Shown here: piece by piece, positions 10,895-23,100 of the stretch
How positions within the stretch are numbered: the first letter of the stretch is position 1
Layout: every line of letters starts with the position of its first letter
From: Mesostigma viride
Taxonomy: Eukaryota; Streptophyta; Mesostigmatophyceae; Mesostigmatales; Mesostigmataceae
Direction of reading: 5' to 3'
Assembly: GCA_009746045.1 (NCBI GenBank)
Contig: RPFO01000819.1
Coordinates: forward strand, 868,882 to 932,881
DNA length: 64,000 bases
Program-made: the position numbers and the translations under genes
Notes under the pieces: generated by a model
What the model was told of the DNA's origin: nothing
Databases searched by the model: none
Seen by the model: the letters and a program-made list of their open reading frames with translations, nothing else

Positions 10895-13860
10895 ATGGCC
10901 GAACATGTCGAGTGGGACGGAGGTATTGTCTCCGACTCGGACGACGATGACGATTTTGCGTACCATGACGGAGGGCTCGGTCGTGCTATACTGGCATCCC
11001 ACGTGCCAAATGCTCTGCAACACCGACGTCCCCTGGCCCCCCATGTTGGTGGGGGTGGTGAAGAAGGTAGAGCAGCCTGCCGATGAGGGGGGCAGCGAGC
11101 CTCACCTGGTCCTCTCTGTATACCGTGCCAGGAGCATGACCGATGCTTGGCATCAGTGGGACCCGAACAGCGCCACATGGCCTCTGCCGAGCAAGTCGTC
11201 CGCAAACTCCCACACAGTCACCATCGCAGCATCCGAGGTCATCCTCACCTATTTGATCCCGGCGAAGAAGCCCACCTCGCGCCACTTGGTGTCTTTGGAT
11301 GCCAAGAAAAGGCTGTCTGCTGCGTGCCTGACCGCGCTCAAGCAGGTGCCAAGGGACGCAGGTCACCCGACGGTTGACTGGCAACTAGCTTCAACTCCCA
11401 AGGGCCAAGGGTGTGGTGCGCATGGCTGAACGTTGCTGGCAAACGATCTTGGAGCAGGTGATGGGTGGCAAGCTCTGCCTGGTAGGACAACTTGTGTGCA
11501 GCTATGAGATTGTGCACGAGTCCGTCGGCGGCCGCACAGTGAACCGTCCTAGAAGATTCCATGGTCAAGTGGCAGCTGTGGACACGGAACATGGCAAGCA
11601 AGGTGGCTATGTTTTGGGGTGCTCAATGGGAAGAGCTGGCGGTGACGTGTGTGGATCTCCCAGAATTGGGGAAGAAAATCTGTGGATGCCCCGGTGTGTC
11701 CGTCCCTCCTCTGCAAGCGTCTGAGATCGCCGTTGCCGAGTCCCGCTTACGTTCGGAGGTGCACGCTGCGCTGACCAGCGCAACTGCGCGCAGCTCGCCT
11801 GAGGCAGCGCGCGGCACGGCCGACACAACTAAGCGCAAGCCGCCTGCGCCTGCAGCAACCAGCACAGCCACGCGCAACCCACGTGCGGTGGCGACCAACT
11901 TGCGCGCAGCAGTGCGCGCCCTGAATGATAAGGCTGCAAGTGACTTGCGTGCGCCCGCGCGTGCGGCCACCGGCGCGGCTGCACCTAGCAACTCGCCTAG
12001 GCCCGCGCGCGCGGCAGCCGGCGTGGCTGCACCTGCCAACTCGCCTGCGCCTGCACTCACGACCACCGGCGCGGCTGCACCTAGCAACTCGCCTACGCCC
12101 GCGCCTGCGGCCCCCGGCGCGGCTGCACCTGCCAACTCGCTTGCGCCTGCGCGCGCGGCAGCACCTGCCAATTCGCTTGCGCCTGCGCGCGCGGCAGCAC
12201 CTGCCGACTCGTCTGCGCCTGCGCCCGCGGCCACCGGCGCGGCTGCACCTGCTGACTCGCCTGCGCCTGCGCGCGCGGCAGCCGGCGTGGCTGCACCTGC
12301 CAACTTGCCTACGCCCGCGCCTGCGGCCACCGGCGCGGCTGCACCTGCCAACTCGCTTGCGCCTGCGCGCGCGGCAGCACCTGCCAACTCGCCTGCGCCT
12401 GCGCGCGCGGCCACCGGCGTGGCTGCACCTGCCAACTCGCCTACGCCCGCGCCTGCGGCCACCGGCGCGGCTGCACCTGCCAACTCGCTTGCGCCTGCGC
12501 GCGCGGCAGCACCTGCCAACTCGCCTGCGCCTGCGCGCGCGGCCACCTGGGCGGCTGCACCTGCCAACTCGCTTGCGCCTGCGCGCGCGGCAGCACCTGC
12601 CAAACTCGCCTGCGCCTGCGCGCGCGGCCACCGGCGTGGCTGCACCTGCCAACTCGCCTACGCCCCGCCTGCGGCCACCGGCGCGGCTGCACCTGCCAAC
12701 TTGCCTACGCCCGCGCCTGCGGCCACCGGCGCGGCTGCACCTGCCAACTCGCTTGCGCCTGCGCGCGCGGCAGCACCTGCCAACTCGCCTGCGCCTGCGC
12801 GCGCGGCCACCTGGGCGGCTGCACCTGCCAACTCGCTTGCGCCTGCGCGTGCGGCAGCACCTGCCAAACTCGCCTGCGCCTGCGCGCGCGGCCACCGGCG
12901 TGGCTGCACCTGCCAACTCGCCTACGCCCGCGCCTGCGGCCACCGGCGCGGCTGCACCTGCCAACTTGCCTACGCCCGCGCCTGCGGCCACCGGCGCGGC
13001 TGCACCTGCCAACTCGCTTGCGCCTGCGCGCGCGGCGGCACCTGCCAACTCGCCTGCGCCTGCGCGCGCGGCCACCGGCGTGGCTGCACCTGCCAACTTG
13101 CCTACGCCCGCGCCTGCGGCCACCGGCGCGGCTGCACCTGCCAACTCGCTTGCGCCTGCGCGCGCGGCAGCACCTGCCAACTCGCCTGCGCCTGCGCGCG
13201 CGGCCACCGGCGTGGCTGCACCTGCCAACTCGCCTACGCCCGCGCCTGCGGCCACCGGCGTGGCTGCACCTGCCAACTTGCCTACGCCCGCGCCTGCGGC
13301 CACCGGCGCGGCTGCACCTGCCAACTCGCTTGCGCCTGCGCGCGCGGCAGCACCTGCCAACTCGCCTGCGCCTGCGCGCGCGGCCACCGGCGTGGCTGCA
13401 CCGGCCAACTCGCCTACGCCCGCGCCTGCGGCCACCGGCGCGGCTGCACCTGCCAACTCGCTTGCGCCTGCGCGCGCGGCCACCTGCGCGGCTGCACCTG
13501 CCAACTCGCTTGCGCCTGCGCGCGCGGCAGCACCTGCCAAACTCGCCTGCGCCTGCGCGCGCGGCCACCGGCGTGGCTGCACCTGCCAACTCGCCTACGC
13601 CCGCGCCTGCGGCCACCGGCGCGGCTGCACCTGCCAACTCGCTTGCGCCTGCGCGCGCGGCAGCACCTGCCAACTCGCCTGCGCCTGCGCGCGCGGCCAC
13701 CTGCGCGGCTGCACCTCCCGACTCGCCTGCGCCTGCGCGCGCGGCAGCCGGCGCGGCTGAAGAAGATATGTTGTCTGATTCCCGTCGTCGCCGGGCACAC
13801 CGTTACATAGTGTGTCCGGACAGTGATAGCGATGGAGCCCCGGAGGCTGTGGAAACATGA
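10895..13860 (+). pseudogene. Frame-broken acidic/Tudor-like protein with Ala-Pro repeat tail
   Basis: A chain of plus-strand frames reads as one protein only if frame changes are allowed. It starts at ATG 10895 (VEWDGG then a run of Asp), shifts near 10970 into LYWHPTCQMLCNTDVPWPP, shifts near 11400 into MAERCWQTILEQVMGG, and again near 11560 into WEELAVTCVDLPELGKK, which resembles a Tudor/PWWP-type segment. It then runs into a long Ala/Pro/Ser repeat. The tail, EEDMLSDSRRRRAHRY to a stop at 13860, lies in yet another frame. No introns with good splice sites explain the shifts. It is most likely a decayed gene or transposon ORF; I do not recognise the family. Confidence 0.45.
11950..13755 (+). 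repeat. Composite 48-bp/36-bp Ala-Pro minisatellite
   Basis: Built of two related modules: 48 bp (16 residues, ATGAAAPANSPTPAPA type) and 36 bp (12 residues, AAAPANSPAPAR type), arranged in higher-order blocks. Three copies carry an identical extra A (CAAACTCGCC at 12601, about 12865 and about 13539), which shifts the frame. Another indel near 12661 shifts it back once. Confidence 0.85.
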
Positions 13861-14589
13861 AGTCGCGGTTGCTACCATTGTTGCTACCAATGATTGCTAT
13901 GTGTGCACCATGGCTGCCAACATTGCTGCTTCCTTTGCTGCTTCTCCGCTGATATGCCGTGCTTTTGATTCACTCTCTGCCATGCATGCCAGTATAGTGC
14001 TGCCACCATTGTCATGATGTAACTTGTCAACACCAATGCATGTTCTGATTCTGATGTGATTGATTATATTCCTGGCCTGCATGAGTCTGTTGAGGTTGTT
14101 TGTCGCTGCTGCGGCTGCTATGACCATTACTAGTGTGCTCATGTGAGTTTTTTGCCATGTCCATTTGCGCAGTCATGGAGCATTTCAAGGTTTGCCCGAG
14201 ATTTACGAGACCCAAGTGTCAGTCATTTTCCGCGAAGCCGCGATATAATCCCTGACAGAAACTGGCAAAAACCACATGGAACATATGCAGAATCCTCCTT
14301 GATAATGTCTCATGTAGTAGATACATTCCAGCCTTTGCAATTACAATCACGTCACTAAATTTTAAAGTATGCAAAATTACAAGCTGTGAGTGCAATTGTC
14401 TCTACTCATCATAAGATACCAGCTTGACAATCATGAATGCCCATTTGGTTACAGCATATAAGGCAACTTGTCATTATATAACACAATTATTGACTTGAAA
14501 CTCCTCGACCAATGCAAAAATTTGCCCAAACCTTCTATCAAACTATTTTGGGAAGTCCACAGCATCCAAAAAACACATTTTTCAAATTT
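13861..14589. other. Intergenic, nothing recognised
   Basis: No exon, RNA gene or ordered repeat was found between the Ala-Pro gene and the LINE. Base composition drops to AT-rich from about 14340. Confidence 0.5.
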
Positions 14590-14644
14590 TCATTTAGGAC
14601 AGACCTGCAGCCTCCCAAATCTGTCCTAACCCAAACAAACCACC
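14590..14644 (-). repeat. Dispersed short repeat (copy 2, inverted)
   Basis: Reverse complement of the element at 5705-5757, sharing TTTGGGTTAGGACAGATTTG. It ends at the point where LINE-related coding begins, so it may mark the insertion site or the LINE's own 5' junction. Confidence 0.6.
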
Positions 14645-16665
14645 CAAAGCACTGATCGTCAACCAACTCTTGTTCTCCAAGGTTTTATACTACTGTCTGG
14701 CACACCCTCCCAACGATCATACCATACAGCTTATCCAACGCATCGGCAGCAATTTTGTTTGGAAACAAAAAGGTTTGATATCTCACACGGTACATGGTTG
14801 GATCAGCCGGGATATGTCCTTTATGTCATGGTTGCACGGTGGCCTAGGGCTACACAACATACAATGGCGCTTGTGGTCGATGTATGCTAAACAAGTGATC
14901 AGCGTGTACATGGAAGTGAACACGCACCCTGGCTGCTTGTTGGCAAAAGAGTCTCTCTCCGCTATTTACACCCATGCTAATGGCACATCATGGCACCTTG
15001 ACGCTGGAGTACTTGGCTGCACACTGATATCATACAAGGGGCTCCCCTGGTACTGGTCGCGCCTATGGTTAGGTTATCACAAGCTCAAACCTGGGCGCCT
15101 CGTTTTTCCCACCACTCGTGAGGAGGTTGCACGACAGATTCTTTATTTCAATGATTTGATCGTGGACAATGCGCGCAAGCCCTTGGGCACGTTACATGGG
15201 CACAACCCTTATGCTGGCTTCCTGTGCGCATCACCCCCTGTTCTGAGAGTGCTCGACCTCTACGCGTGGCAGGGGGACAGATATCGGTTACGGGCATACA
15301 CTGAAGTTAATGCTTGGGTGCAAAACATGCCATCGCTACACGCTTGGAACACCCTCATCCAGGCCATCCCAGCTACATGGCATGCTCTGATGATGGCCCC
15401 ACGCAAGGCCCTCCAACCGGGTGATTGGATCAGTTTTTACCCGGACGGGATCACATCCACATGCAAAGGTCTGGTCCGGGGAGTGTTGCCTCCGGCCGGA
15501 ATTCAAGTCCAAGTGGCCGACACCCTTCCAGGCCACAATGGTTGCCTCAATCAGTTGGCGACATTATGTGTCTGTCTTCCAGCCCACCAATGTCACCGTA
15601 TCCGGATGGTCCCGTGGTTAGTATCAAGGTCCTGCATGTTCCAGCCGGACCCCACGACCCCGGCGGAGGCCATCACTTGGTTACACGTAGGCAATACGAG
15701 ATTGGATACTTTACCATTGGACCCCCTGGAGTTTGGCTGGACCTTGACCAAGGGGATGTCTAGGATTAGCAAATGTCTTTACGAGTACACGGCAGAATGG
15801 GGTTATGACATTTTATTGCACGAGAACCATAAGCTCCACCCTGGCCGCCCACGATGGGGCTTTCAATGGCCTGGGTACAGTTGGATTAAACTTATCACCG
15901 TGGCGGTCGATCACCCTTTGGTGGACCGCAGAGCGACCGACATTCAACATCTTTTACTGCACAGAGCCATTGGGGTAAACGCGACCCTCAGCAGCCGGTT
16001 TCACCACGATGCGACATGCCTGTGCACCTTCCCTTCGGAAACAATTGAGCACCGCTTTCTCTACTGCCAAGTGAGCGGGGTGTGGCAATGGTTGTTTAAC
16101 GTATGGTCCGCATGGACCGCGCTACCACATTCCACACTAACGCTATCCGTGCGTTGTATCATATTCGGTATGGCGGGGACCCCCGGGGAGGAGCTATCCA
16201 ACAGTCAACTAGCCTGGGTATGGCTCCGAACTAATATGCTATACGCGATCTGGACTATCCGGAACCGGAGACGGTTTTCAAAGTGCGGCACGAATACACC
16301 AAAGCCGCCGTGGTGAGGCGGTTTATCTTTCTCTGGAACTCAGCAATGCGTCGCGCTTGGCTCTTGGCGCAAGAACAATACAAGGTGTGGGACCCCGGGC
16401 CCAACAATGACAAGCCCAGCCCCTTGGAGCTCTTCCATGCTCTCCTGGGACGCAACAGGGTGTTTACCGGCATTCCTCACGGTGACCTTACGCGCGTCAC
16501 TTGGCTCCCCTGGTCACACAATGCTCCTTTCTAAACCTTTCACCTATCACACTACCCTCAGAGGGTAACCAGCTGGTCGATACGTGGTACCTCTTCACCT
16601 AATGATATTCCTATTGGTTAATAAAAATACCCATTTACCCGGAAAAAAAAAAACAACAACAACGG
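14645..16665 (+). mobile_element. 5'-truncated LINE with C-terminal zinc-binding domain and poly-A tail
   Basis: A 548-residue frame (14670-16316) continues after one frameshift to a stop at 16534. It matches the region C-terminal to the RT domain of plant-type L1 elements: WLHGGLGLHNIQWRL early on, and a zf-RVT-like module CLCTFPSETIEHRFLYC at about 16017-16070, with a C-x-C, H and C ligand pattern followed by VSGVWQWL. The fingers and palm, including YADD, are absent, as expected for incomplete reverse transcription. The 3' UTR ends in A-rich sequence at 16643-16664. The element belongs to a different LINE group from the (TTAA)n-tailed ones. The single frameshift and long open frame make it one of the youngest coding remnants here. 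Confidence 0.8.
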
Positions 16666-17196
16666 ATGACAGCATGGACCGCGTTGTTCTGGCAGCGTTT
16701 GGCCTGGTCAGCGGAAGCTATGGACAACATTTTCTCAAGTGTTGTCATCTTGACTTCTCAAAACGTGATGAAGCGTATTTGCTGCTCAGCGCACGAAGAA
16801 GACGCACGCATCGAATATTTTGATCTCCCTGGTTAGCGTCGTTGATGAATAATCATTGGCCTTTTTTGCCTCGTTGTGGGTGTTCAGAATGGTAGTGTGG
16901 TATGCGAAGCTAATGTCATGTAAAATTAGTAGATTATTGGCACATATATTTCACCAATTGCCTAATAAATGCTGACGTTTTAGCTCGATGCCACGGGTGG
17001 CAGCTGATATGGCCAAGATTTTGCGTCGATTATGGGACCGTAAAGTGGGTGTCTGAAGTGTAATTGTTTGCGTTGTGTAGTGAAGAGAGGTTTTCAGCGA
17101 GACAGCTACATGACTGCCACATGACATACTGTATACATGACAACGCGGAAAACGTACCGATGGCTACCTAGTAGCCGCGTCAATGAGGTGCCCTAA
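16666..17196. other. Intergenic / probable upstream region of the coiled-coil gene
   Basis: No coding or repeat structure seen. Probably holds the promoter and 5' UTR of the plus-strand gene that starts at 17197; no core motif could be assigned. Confidence 0.4.
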
Positions 17197-20100
17197 ATGC
17201 CTTCCTCGGTGAGCAAAGCTGGGCCGGCTGAAAAATTGCGCGCTGAAGATGGCAGTAATTCTCATGGGTCCAGCGTGCGTGCCGCCGATAGCAAAGATAA
17301 ATCCCACGCGAGTAAATCGAGCCGGGATCATGGCTCATCGCGCGCGCTAGCAGGTGGAAGCAGCCGAGAAGACCATTTTCGCGGTAAGAGCGCGACGTCG
17401 TCGAGCAATTCCATGATAGGCGGCTGTGGCCGTCTGTTTGGCCGCTCCCTTACAGCCTCACTTCTAGCTTTCTGTTGGCTGCCCTGCAGCCATTTACCCC
17501 CTCCCGGTGTCCGCTCCCAAACCCACATCCACCCCGCTCATATTCCCTATCCAGCTTTCACGATCTCGTAATGCGAGCAATTGTGATGTACGTACTACTA
17601 TATGTCCTAAATCTGACTGCTGCCAATTACCCTCTGTCCCCCTCCCACAATGGGTCGGGCCATCTGCCTTCTTGTGCTTGTGCGCTGCACACCTCGTGCC
17701 GGTGCGCTGCACTTGCTATGCTTGTGCCGCGCACGTGTCATCCTTGTGCCGCGCACGTGTCATGCTTGTGCCGCGCACGTGTCATCCTTATGCGCTGCAC
17801 GTCATCGGGTGCATGGGGTGCGCACATCTCCACCCGCCATCCCTCTCACACCTCCACCTGTCATCCCTCTTCTGCAGGAGGGCATGAGGCGGGCACACAG
17901 GCGGCCTCCAGCGGCATCCGGCTGGTGAGTTGGCAAGCCCTGTAGCTGTTGATGAACCTTGTAGCGGTTCTAGTGAAATACCAGCATGGGGCGGGTGAAC
18001 ACTGCACTTGACTTGCAACAGCGGCACGGGGCCGGTGAGTGGTGACCCTAACTGTTTCATGTAAACGCCAGCACGAGGTGGGGAAGTATGGAGCCTCGTC
18101 GTTCGTGTTCAACACCCGCATGGGCTGGGTGAATGGCCCAGCACTTGGCTGTATAGACAAGCCGCGGCGTGCCGTGGTCGAGGTGCAATACATAGCCAGC
18201 CATCCTAGATACCACACACACCGCCTTGTCCCCTAAACACAACACGTGCTGCGTCTTCCCAGCATGCGGGGTGGTCGGACCAGCATGCGGGCAGGTCGCA
18301 CCGGCATGCGGGGTGGTCGGACCAGCATGCGGGCAGGTCGCACCGGCATGTGGGGTGGTCAGACCAGTATGGTCGTGTCTGGTGGCACCTGCCTGTGCAT
18401 GGGGGGAGCAAGAGCAAGAGCCTTGTGAGGAAAGCCTCTCTCTCTCCTCTGCCCTTGGCATCAGATGTGGCCTTGCCCCGCCTGCCCCGCTTCCTTATGC
18501 TGACACCCCCGCGGACATGACCCACTAGCCCACACTCCGGGAAGCAGGAGCCTTCCCACCACGCCACGCTGCGCATGGGCTTATGAGTACTCTTTATCGC
18601 TCCCGGCGCCCCCCCCCCCCCTGGACGGGCATGTTTGTCTAATCAGCCACTCGTGCGCATCCTTCCTCCTGACTAATGCTGCCTGTCCCATGCTGTCCCC
18701 CATGCGCTTCCGTTTTCCCTGCATATCCACCCGGCAGGGCACCATCCTGGAGGAGCTGCGCACGGCGCGATTCGATGATGTCAAAGCCGCGCTGCAAACC
18801 ATCGCTGCCGAGGTGAGGGAGAGAGCCGGCGCCCACGAGAGCTGAGGACATTGGCTAGGTCTTAGGGACTGTGAAGGTGATGGGGGGAGGGGGATAGGCC
18901 AGTGGCGTTGGTGAGACTTGGACCGGTCACGTGGCAGGCAATCGCCGTTGATGTGACAAAGTGTTTGAATGGTTGCTTGTCGTTCCTATTTTCAAGGCAA
19001 TCCCACTCGGTTCGTGTCGCTCGTGGTTCTATTTTTATCACATGTACCCTGCCCTCTGCGTTCATGCATCGTATTTCTGTGCTCGGTGGCCATTTCCCAC
19101 TACACCCCCAATCCTCCCTCAACGCCTCGTCGTCTGCCCCATTTCCTCGTTCGCACCCTCTGGTCACCCGCCCGCCTCCGCACCCTCTATACGCTTGTGT
19201 GGTGGTTGCAATCTGCTGCACGGCCGAAATGCGTGTATAAACTTGTGCATGCATAATGACAATCACAGATTTGATTGTCATTATGCACGCATTTCGGTCG
19301 TGCAACAGATTGCGATTGTGGTGGCTGCTGGAGTACCGCTCCACTTGCCCTTGCCTCCTCTCGTAGCTCTTAACGGCGCCACACTTCCTCATTCCATTTT
19401 TTTTTTTTTAACAAACTCTCTGTCGCCTCTCCTCCCGGTGTTGCCACCCTTATGCCTCTAATGTCCGCCAGTCTTAGTGCTGTACGGCATCCAGCCAGTG
19501 CCTGGCGCGGTACGTATCGCTGTAGCTGTGTTGGGGGCCGTGGATGTACGGGGTTCCCTTCCATGCCCCCGTGTCACCTCCATGTCCCTCACCAGCCTTC
19601 TCAGCCTCCCCCCCTTTTTCTCTCGCCTATATGCCAGATTTTGTGCCCTCTGTGTTGGAGGTACCACCGCGTGCCCTCTCAACCCTCCACCCCCAACCCC
19701 TCTATGACCCACCCGCCGGCCCCAATACAGACAAGTGGATGGTGGCTATGGGTCATGCGGTCGCGGAGCCCACCGTACCTTCCCTCACCGGCCATCGTTG
19801 CCCCCCTTTTCCCCTGTCCCCCCCCTTTTGCCCCTCACCGGCCACCTCGAAACCCACCCGATTCTTTTCTGCCCACCTCTCACCCACCCACCAGCCCCAG
19901 CGCAAGACCATCGCACTGGGCGTGGGCGGGCGCGCGCGGCGCTGCGAGGCATTGCTGCGGGCGCTGTTTGAGATCCAGGAGCAGCAGGTACTGATCGTGC
20001 TCGCACAGCTGTCGTATGTGCATAGAGGGGGAGATGGGCACTGGAGCAGCAGGTGGGTAGAGTGCTTGTCTGAATAGAAGCGGACAAGGGCCGCGGAGCA

Positions 20101-23100
20101 GCAGGCAGGTTGCTATTGCGTGTGTGACCATGCTAATATCTGTTCCAGATCCGACAGCACCCACCACCGGGTGTGGTGGTCTCATCGGTGCAATCCCATA
20201 GAGGGCTGCAGGGGCAGGGGGGTGTTTCACGGGTGGAATTTTTTTCTACTACTACATAGGGATCGATACAATATAGATAGATACATGAGAAGCTGCACTA
20301 GGGATACTGGAGCACCAGTCCGGGTGTGAGCTAAAGTTGTCAATACCCTAGGTTCACTTCCCTTTGGTTCATGGCACGCCTTCAGATTCTCATTGCGTGT
20401 TGTGGGTGGCCACGTCGGCAAGCGGCAAGCAGGCCTAGGACAGCCTAGCATAGCCTTGTCTAGTGCAGTCGTGGCACCCACTTAACGTAGCGGACCACAC
20501 TAGGAGTCGCGGAACACCCTTTGAGTAGCAGAACTTGCCGCCTTGGGTTTATTCCCTACTACTGCATGCCTTGTGCCCACCCCTGCACACGTCTTTATAC
20601 CTCTTCCTGCGCGCACGACTCTTGCTGCCGCACTCTCAATCACTACCATGCCTTTACTGTATCATTGTCAGTGAGTGAGTAATGAGCGACTAAATATTCT
20701 CTGCCCCCCACCCCCGCACCCCCGCACCCCAACACCCGTTCTGCTGCAACCAGTTGCAGGTGCAGCTGACCAAGATCACCTCGCTGGAGGGACAGCTGGA
20801 GTCTGTGCAGGACGAGCTCACCTACAGCCAGCAGCTGGTGGAGGCGCTTAACCAGGTGGTGCCGCACCTGTGGCGGCGCATCGCGGGGCTGGAGGTGAGG
20901 GGGCGCGGTCATGGGTGCTTGGAGGGTTGGGGTGGCTGGAGGTGAGGGGTCGTAGATGAAGGGGGAGGGTAGGGCTGGGGGCTGGAAGTGAGGGGGCGCG
21001 GTCATGGGTGCTTGGAGGGGTGGGGTGGCTGGAGGTGAGGGGTCGTAGATGAAGGGGGAGGGTAGGGCTGGGGGCTGGAAGTGAGGGGCGCGGTCATGGG
21101 TGCTTGGAGGGGTGGGGTGGCTGGAGGTGAGGGGTCGTAGATTAAGGGGGAGGGTAGGGCTGGGGGCTGGAAGTGAGGGGGCGCGGTCATGGGTGCTTGG
21201 AGGGGTGGGGCGGCTGGAGGTGAGGGGTCGTAGATGAAGGGGAAGCGGTAGGGTTGGCGGCTGTAAGTGAGGGGGCGCGGTTATGGGTGCTTGGAGGGGT
21301 GGGGTGGCTGGAGGTGAGGGGTTACATGTGTTGGGGAAGGGGTAGGGTTGGCGGCTGGAGGTGAGTAGGCACGGTCATGGGTGTTTGGAGGGTTGGGGTG
21401 GCTGGAGGTGAGGGGTTACATGTGTTGGGGAAGGGGTAGGGTTGGCGGCTGGAGGTGAGTAGGCACGGTCATGGGTGTTCAGAGGGGTGGGGTGGCTGGA
21501 GGTGAGGGGTCATATGTGAAGGGGAAGGGGTAGGGTTGGCGGCTGTAAGTGAGGGGGCGCGGTCATGGGTGTTTGGAGGGGTGGGGTGGCTGGAGGTGAG
21601 GGGTCATATGTGAAGGGGAAGCGGTAGGGTTGGCGGCTGGAAGTGAGGGGGCGCGGTAATGGGCGGGGGCTACCTCGCTGTTGGAGGGGAAGATTGGGCT
21701 AAGGACGTGAGGGGCTGTGTTTCAGGGTTGGAAATGAGGGGGGGGGGAGGGGGGGCGCAGGAGCAGAGCACTGTCAATGCACGTGTCAAGGGGTGGGGGA
21801 TGGACGTGAGGGGCTGTGTTGAAGGGTTGGAAATAGGGGGGAAAGGTGGGCGCGGGAGCAGAGCACTGTCAATGCACGTGTCAAGGGGTGGGGGTGGGAA
21901 CGTGGGAGCCTGGAAGCCAGGGGCCATGCATGTTTTCTAGGAAGGGGGGGGGGCGGGGTAAGGGAGGAATCGGGAGCGCAAGGGTAGGGATGATGTGGCA
22001 CGTTGTGTGAGAGTGGGGGGTGTAGGCACGGACCGGGATGTGGGGGGTGTAAGAATAATGGATTGTACATTACAACTCGGGGCCATGGCTGGGGTTTGGC
22101 GGAAGGTGGAGGGCTGGACAGAGGTCCTGTTCCTGGCGTAGCCCCTCGTGGATGCCCTCACGGATGCCTTGATGGGGGGCGGGAGGGTGGATTCGTGTGT
22201 TGTGGGTGGGGAGGGTGGATTTTGTGTGTTGTGGGGCGGGAGGGTGGGTTCGTGTGTTGTGGGCCGGGAGGGGAGGCGTGCGGCGGACCATACATCACAG
22301 AACACTGCGCACCGTGGTTCGTGACCTCTCCCCACCTTACACCTCCCTGCTTTCATACTTCAGAACCGAGCCCCTTTCCATCCCATGGGAATGCTGGCCA
22401 CGCGGGCGCCCACGAGCACCGACAGTGTCTCATGCCTCGCTGGCCTCATGCCGTGCTGGTCTCATGTTTCCCCTGCCATGGTCTCGTGTTGTGTTATGCT
22501 ATGATGTGCTATGCTATGCTATGCTATGTTATGCTATGCTATGTTATGCTATGCTATGTTATGCTTTGTTATGCTATGTTTCGTTTATGGTCTGATGGTC
22601 TCAGATGTCACTTCCCATGTGGTGGTGGCGTGCGTGTGTCCTGCCGTGTGTCGCCGCACATGGCCACGGGGCCTGCAACATGACGTGCCGTGCGACATGA
22701 TGCGGGCTGCGGTGGCCAACGCCATTATCTGGTTGGTGGCAACGTGACGTGCACGCACTACGGTCCATTACGTAACGTGACTTTTGCCACGCACTACGGT
22801 GGGGGGGTGCACATGCATTGCGTGGCGTGACGTTTGCCAGCGCCAACTCGCCGAGGCGGGCCTGGAGCCGCACGTTCCCCATGATGCGGTTCTGCGCGAA
22901 ATACTCGGCTACCCAACGGTATGTGTGCCCACATGCGTGCTGGGCCTGTGGTAGTTATGGGAGGAGCGTGCTTGTCATCAAGTACTGGAGCAGTTGTGTG
23001 CTTGCCATCAAGTACCAGAGGAGGTGTGTGCTTGCCATCAAGTACTGGAGGAGTTGTGTGCTTGCCATCAAGTACTCAGATACACAACAGTTTGGGCGCG

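Noticed and set aside
11747-13760. 611-residue Arg/Ala/Gly frames on both strands over the Ala-Pro array
   Set aside because: Shadow frames of a 48/36-bp GC-rich repeat whose unit lengths are multiples of three.
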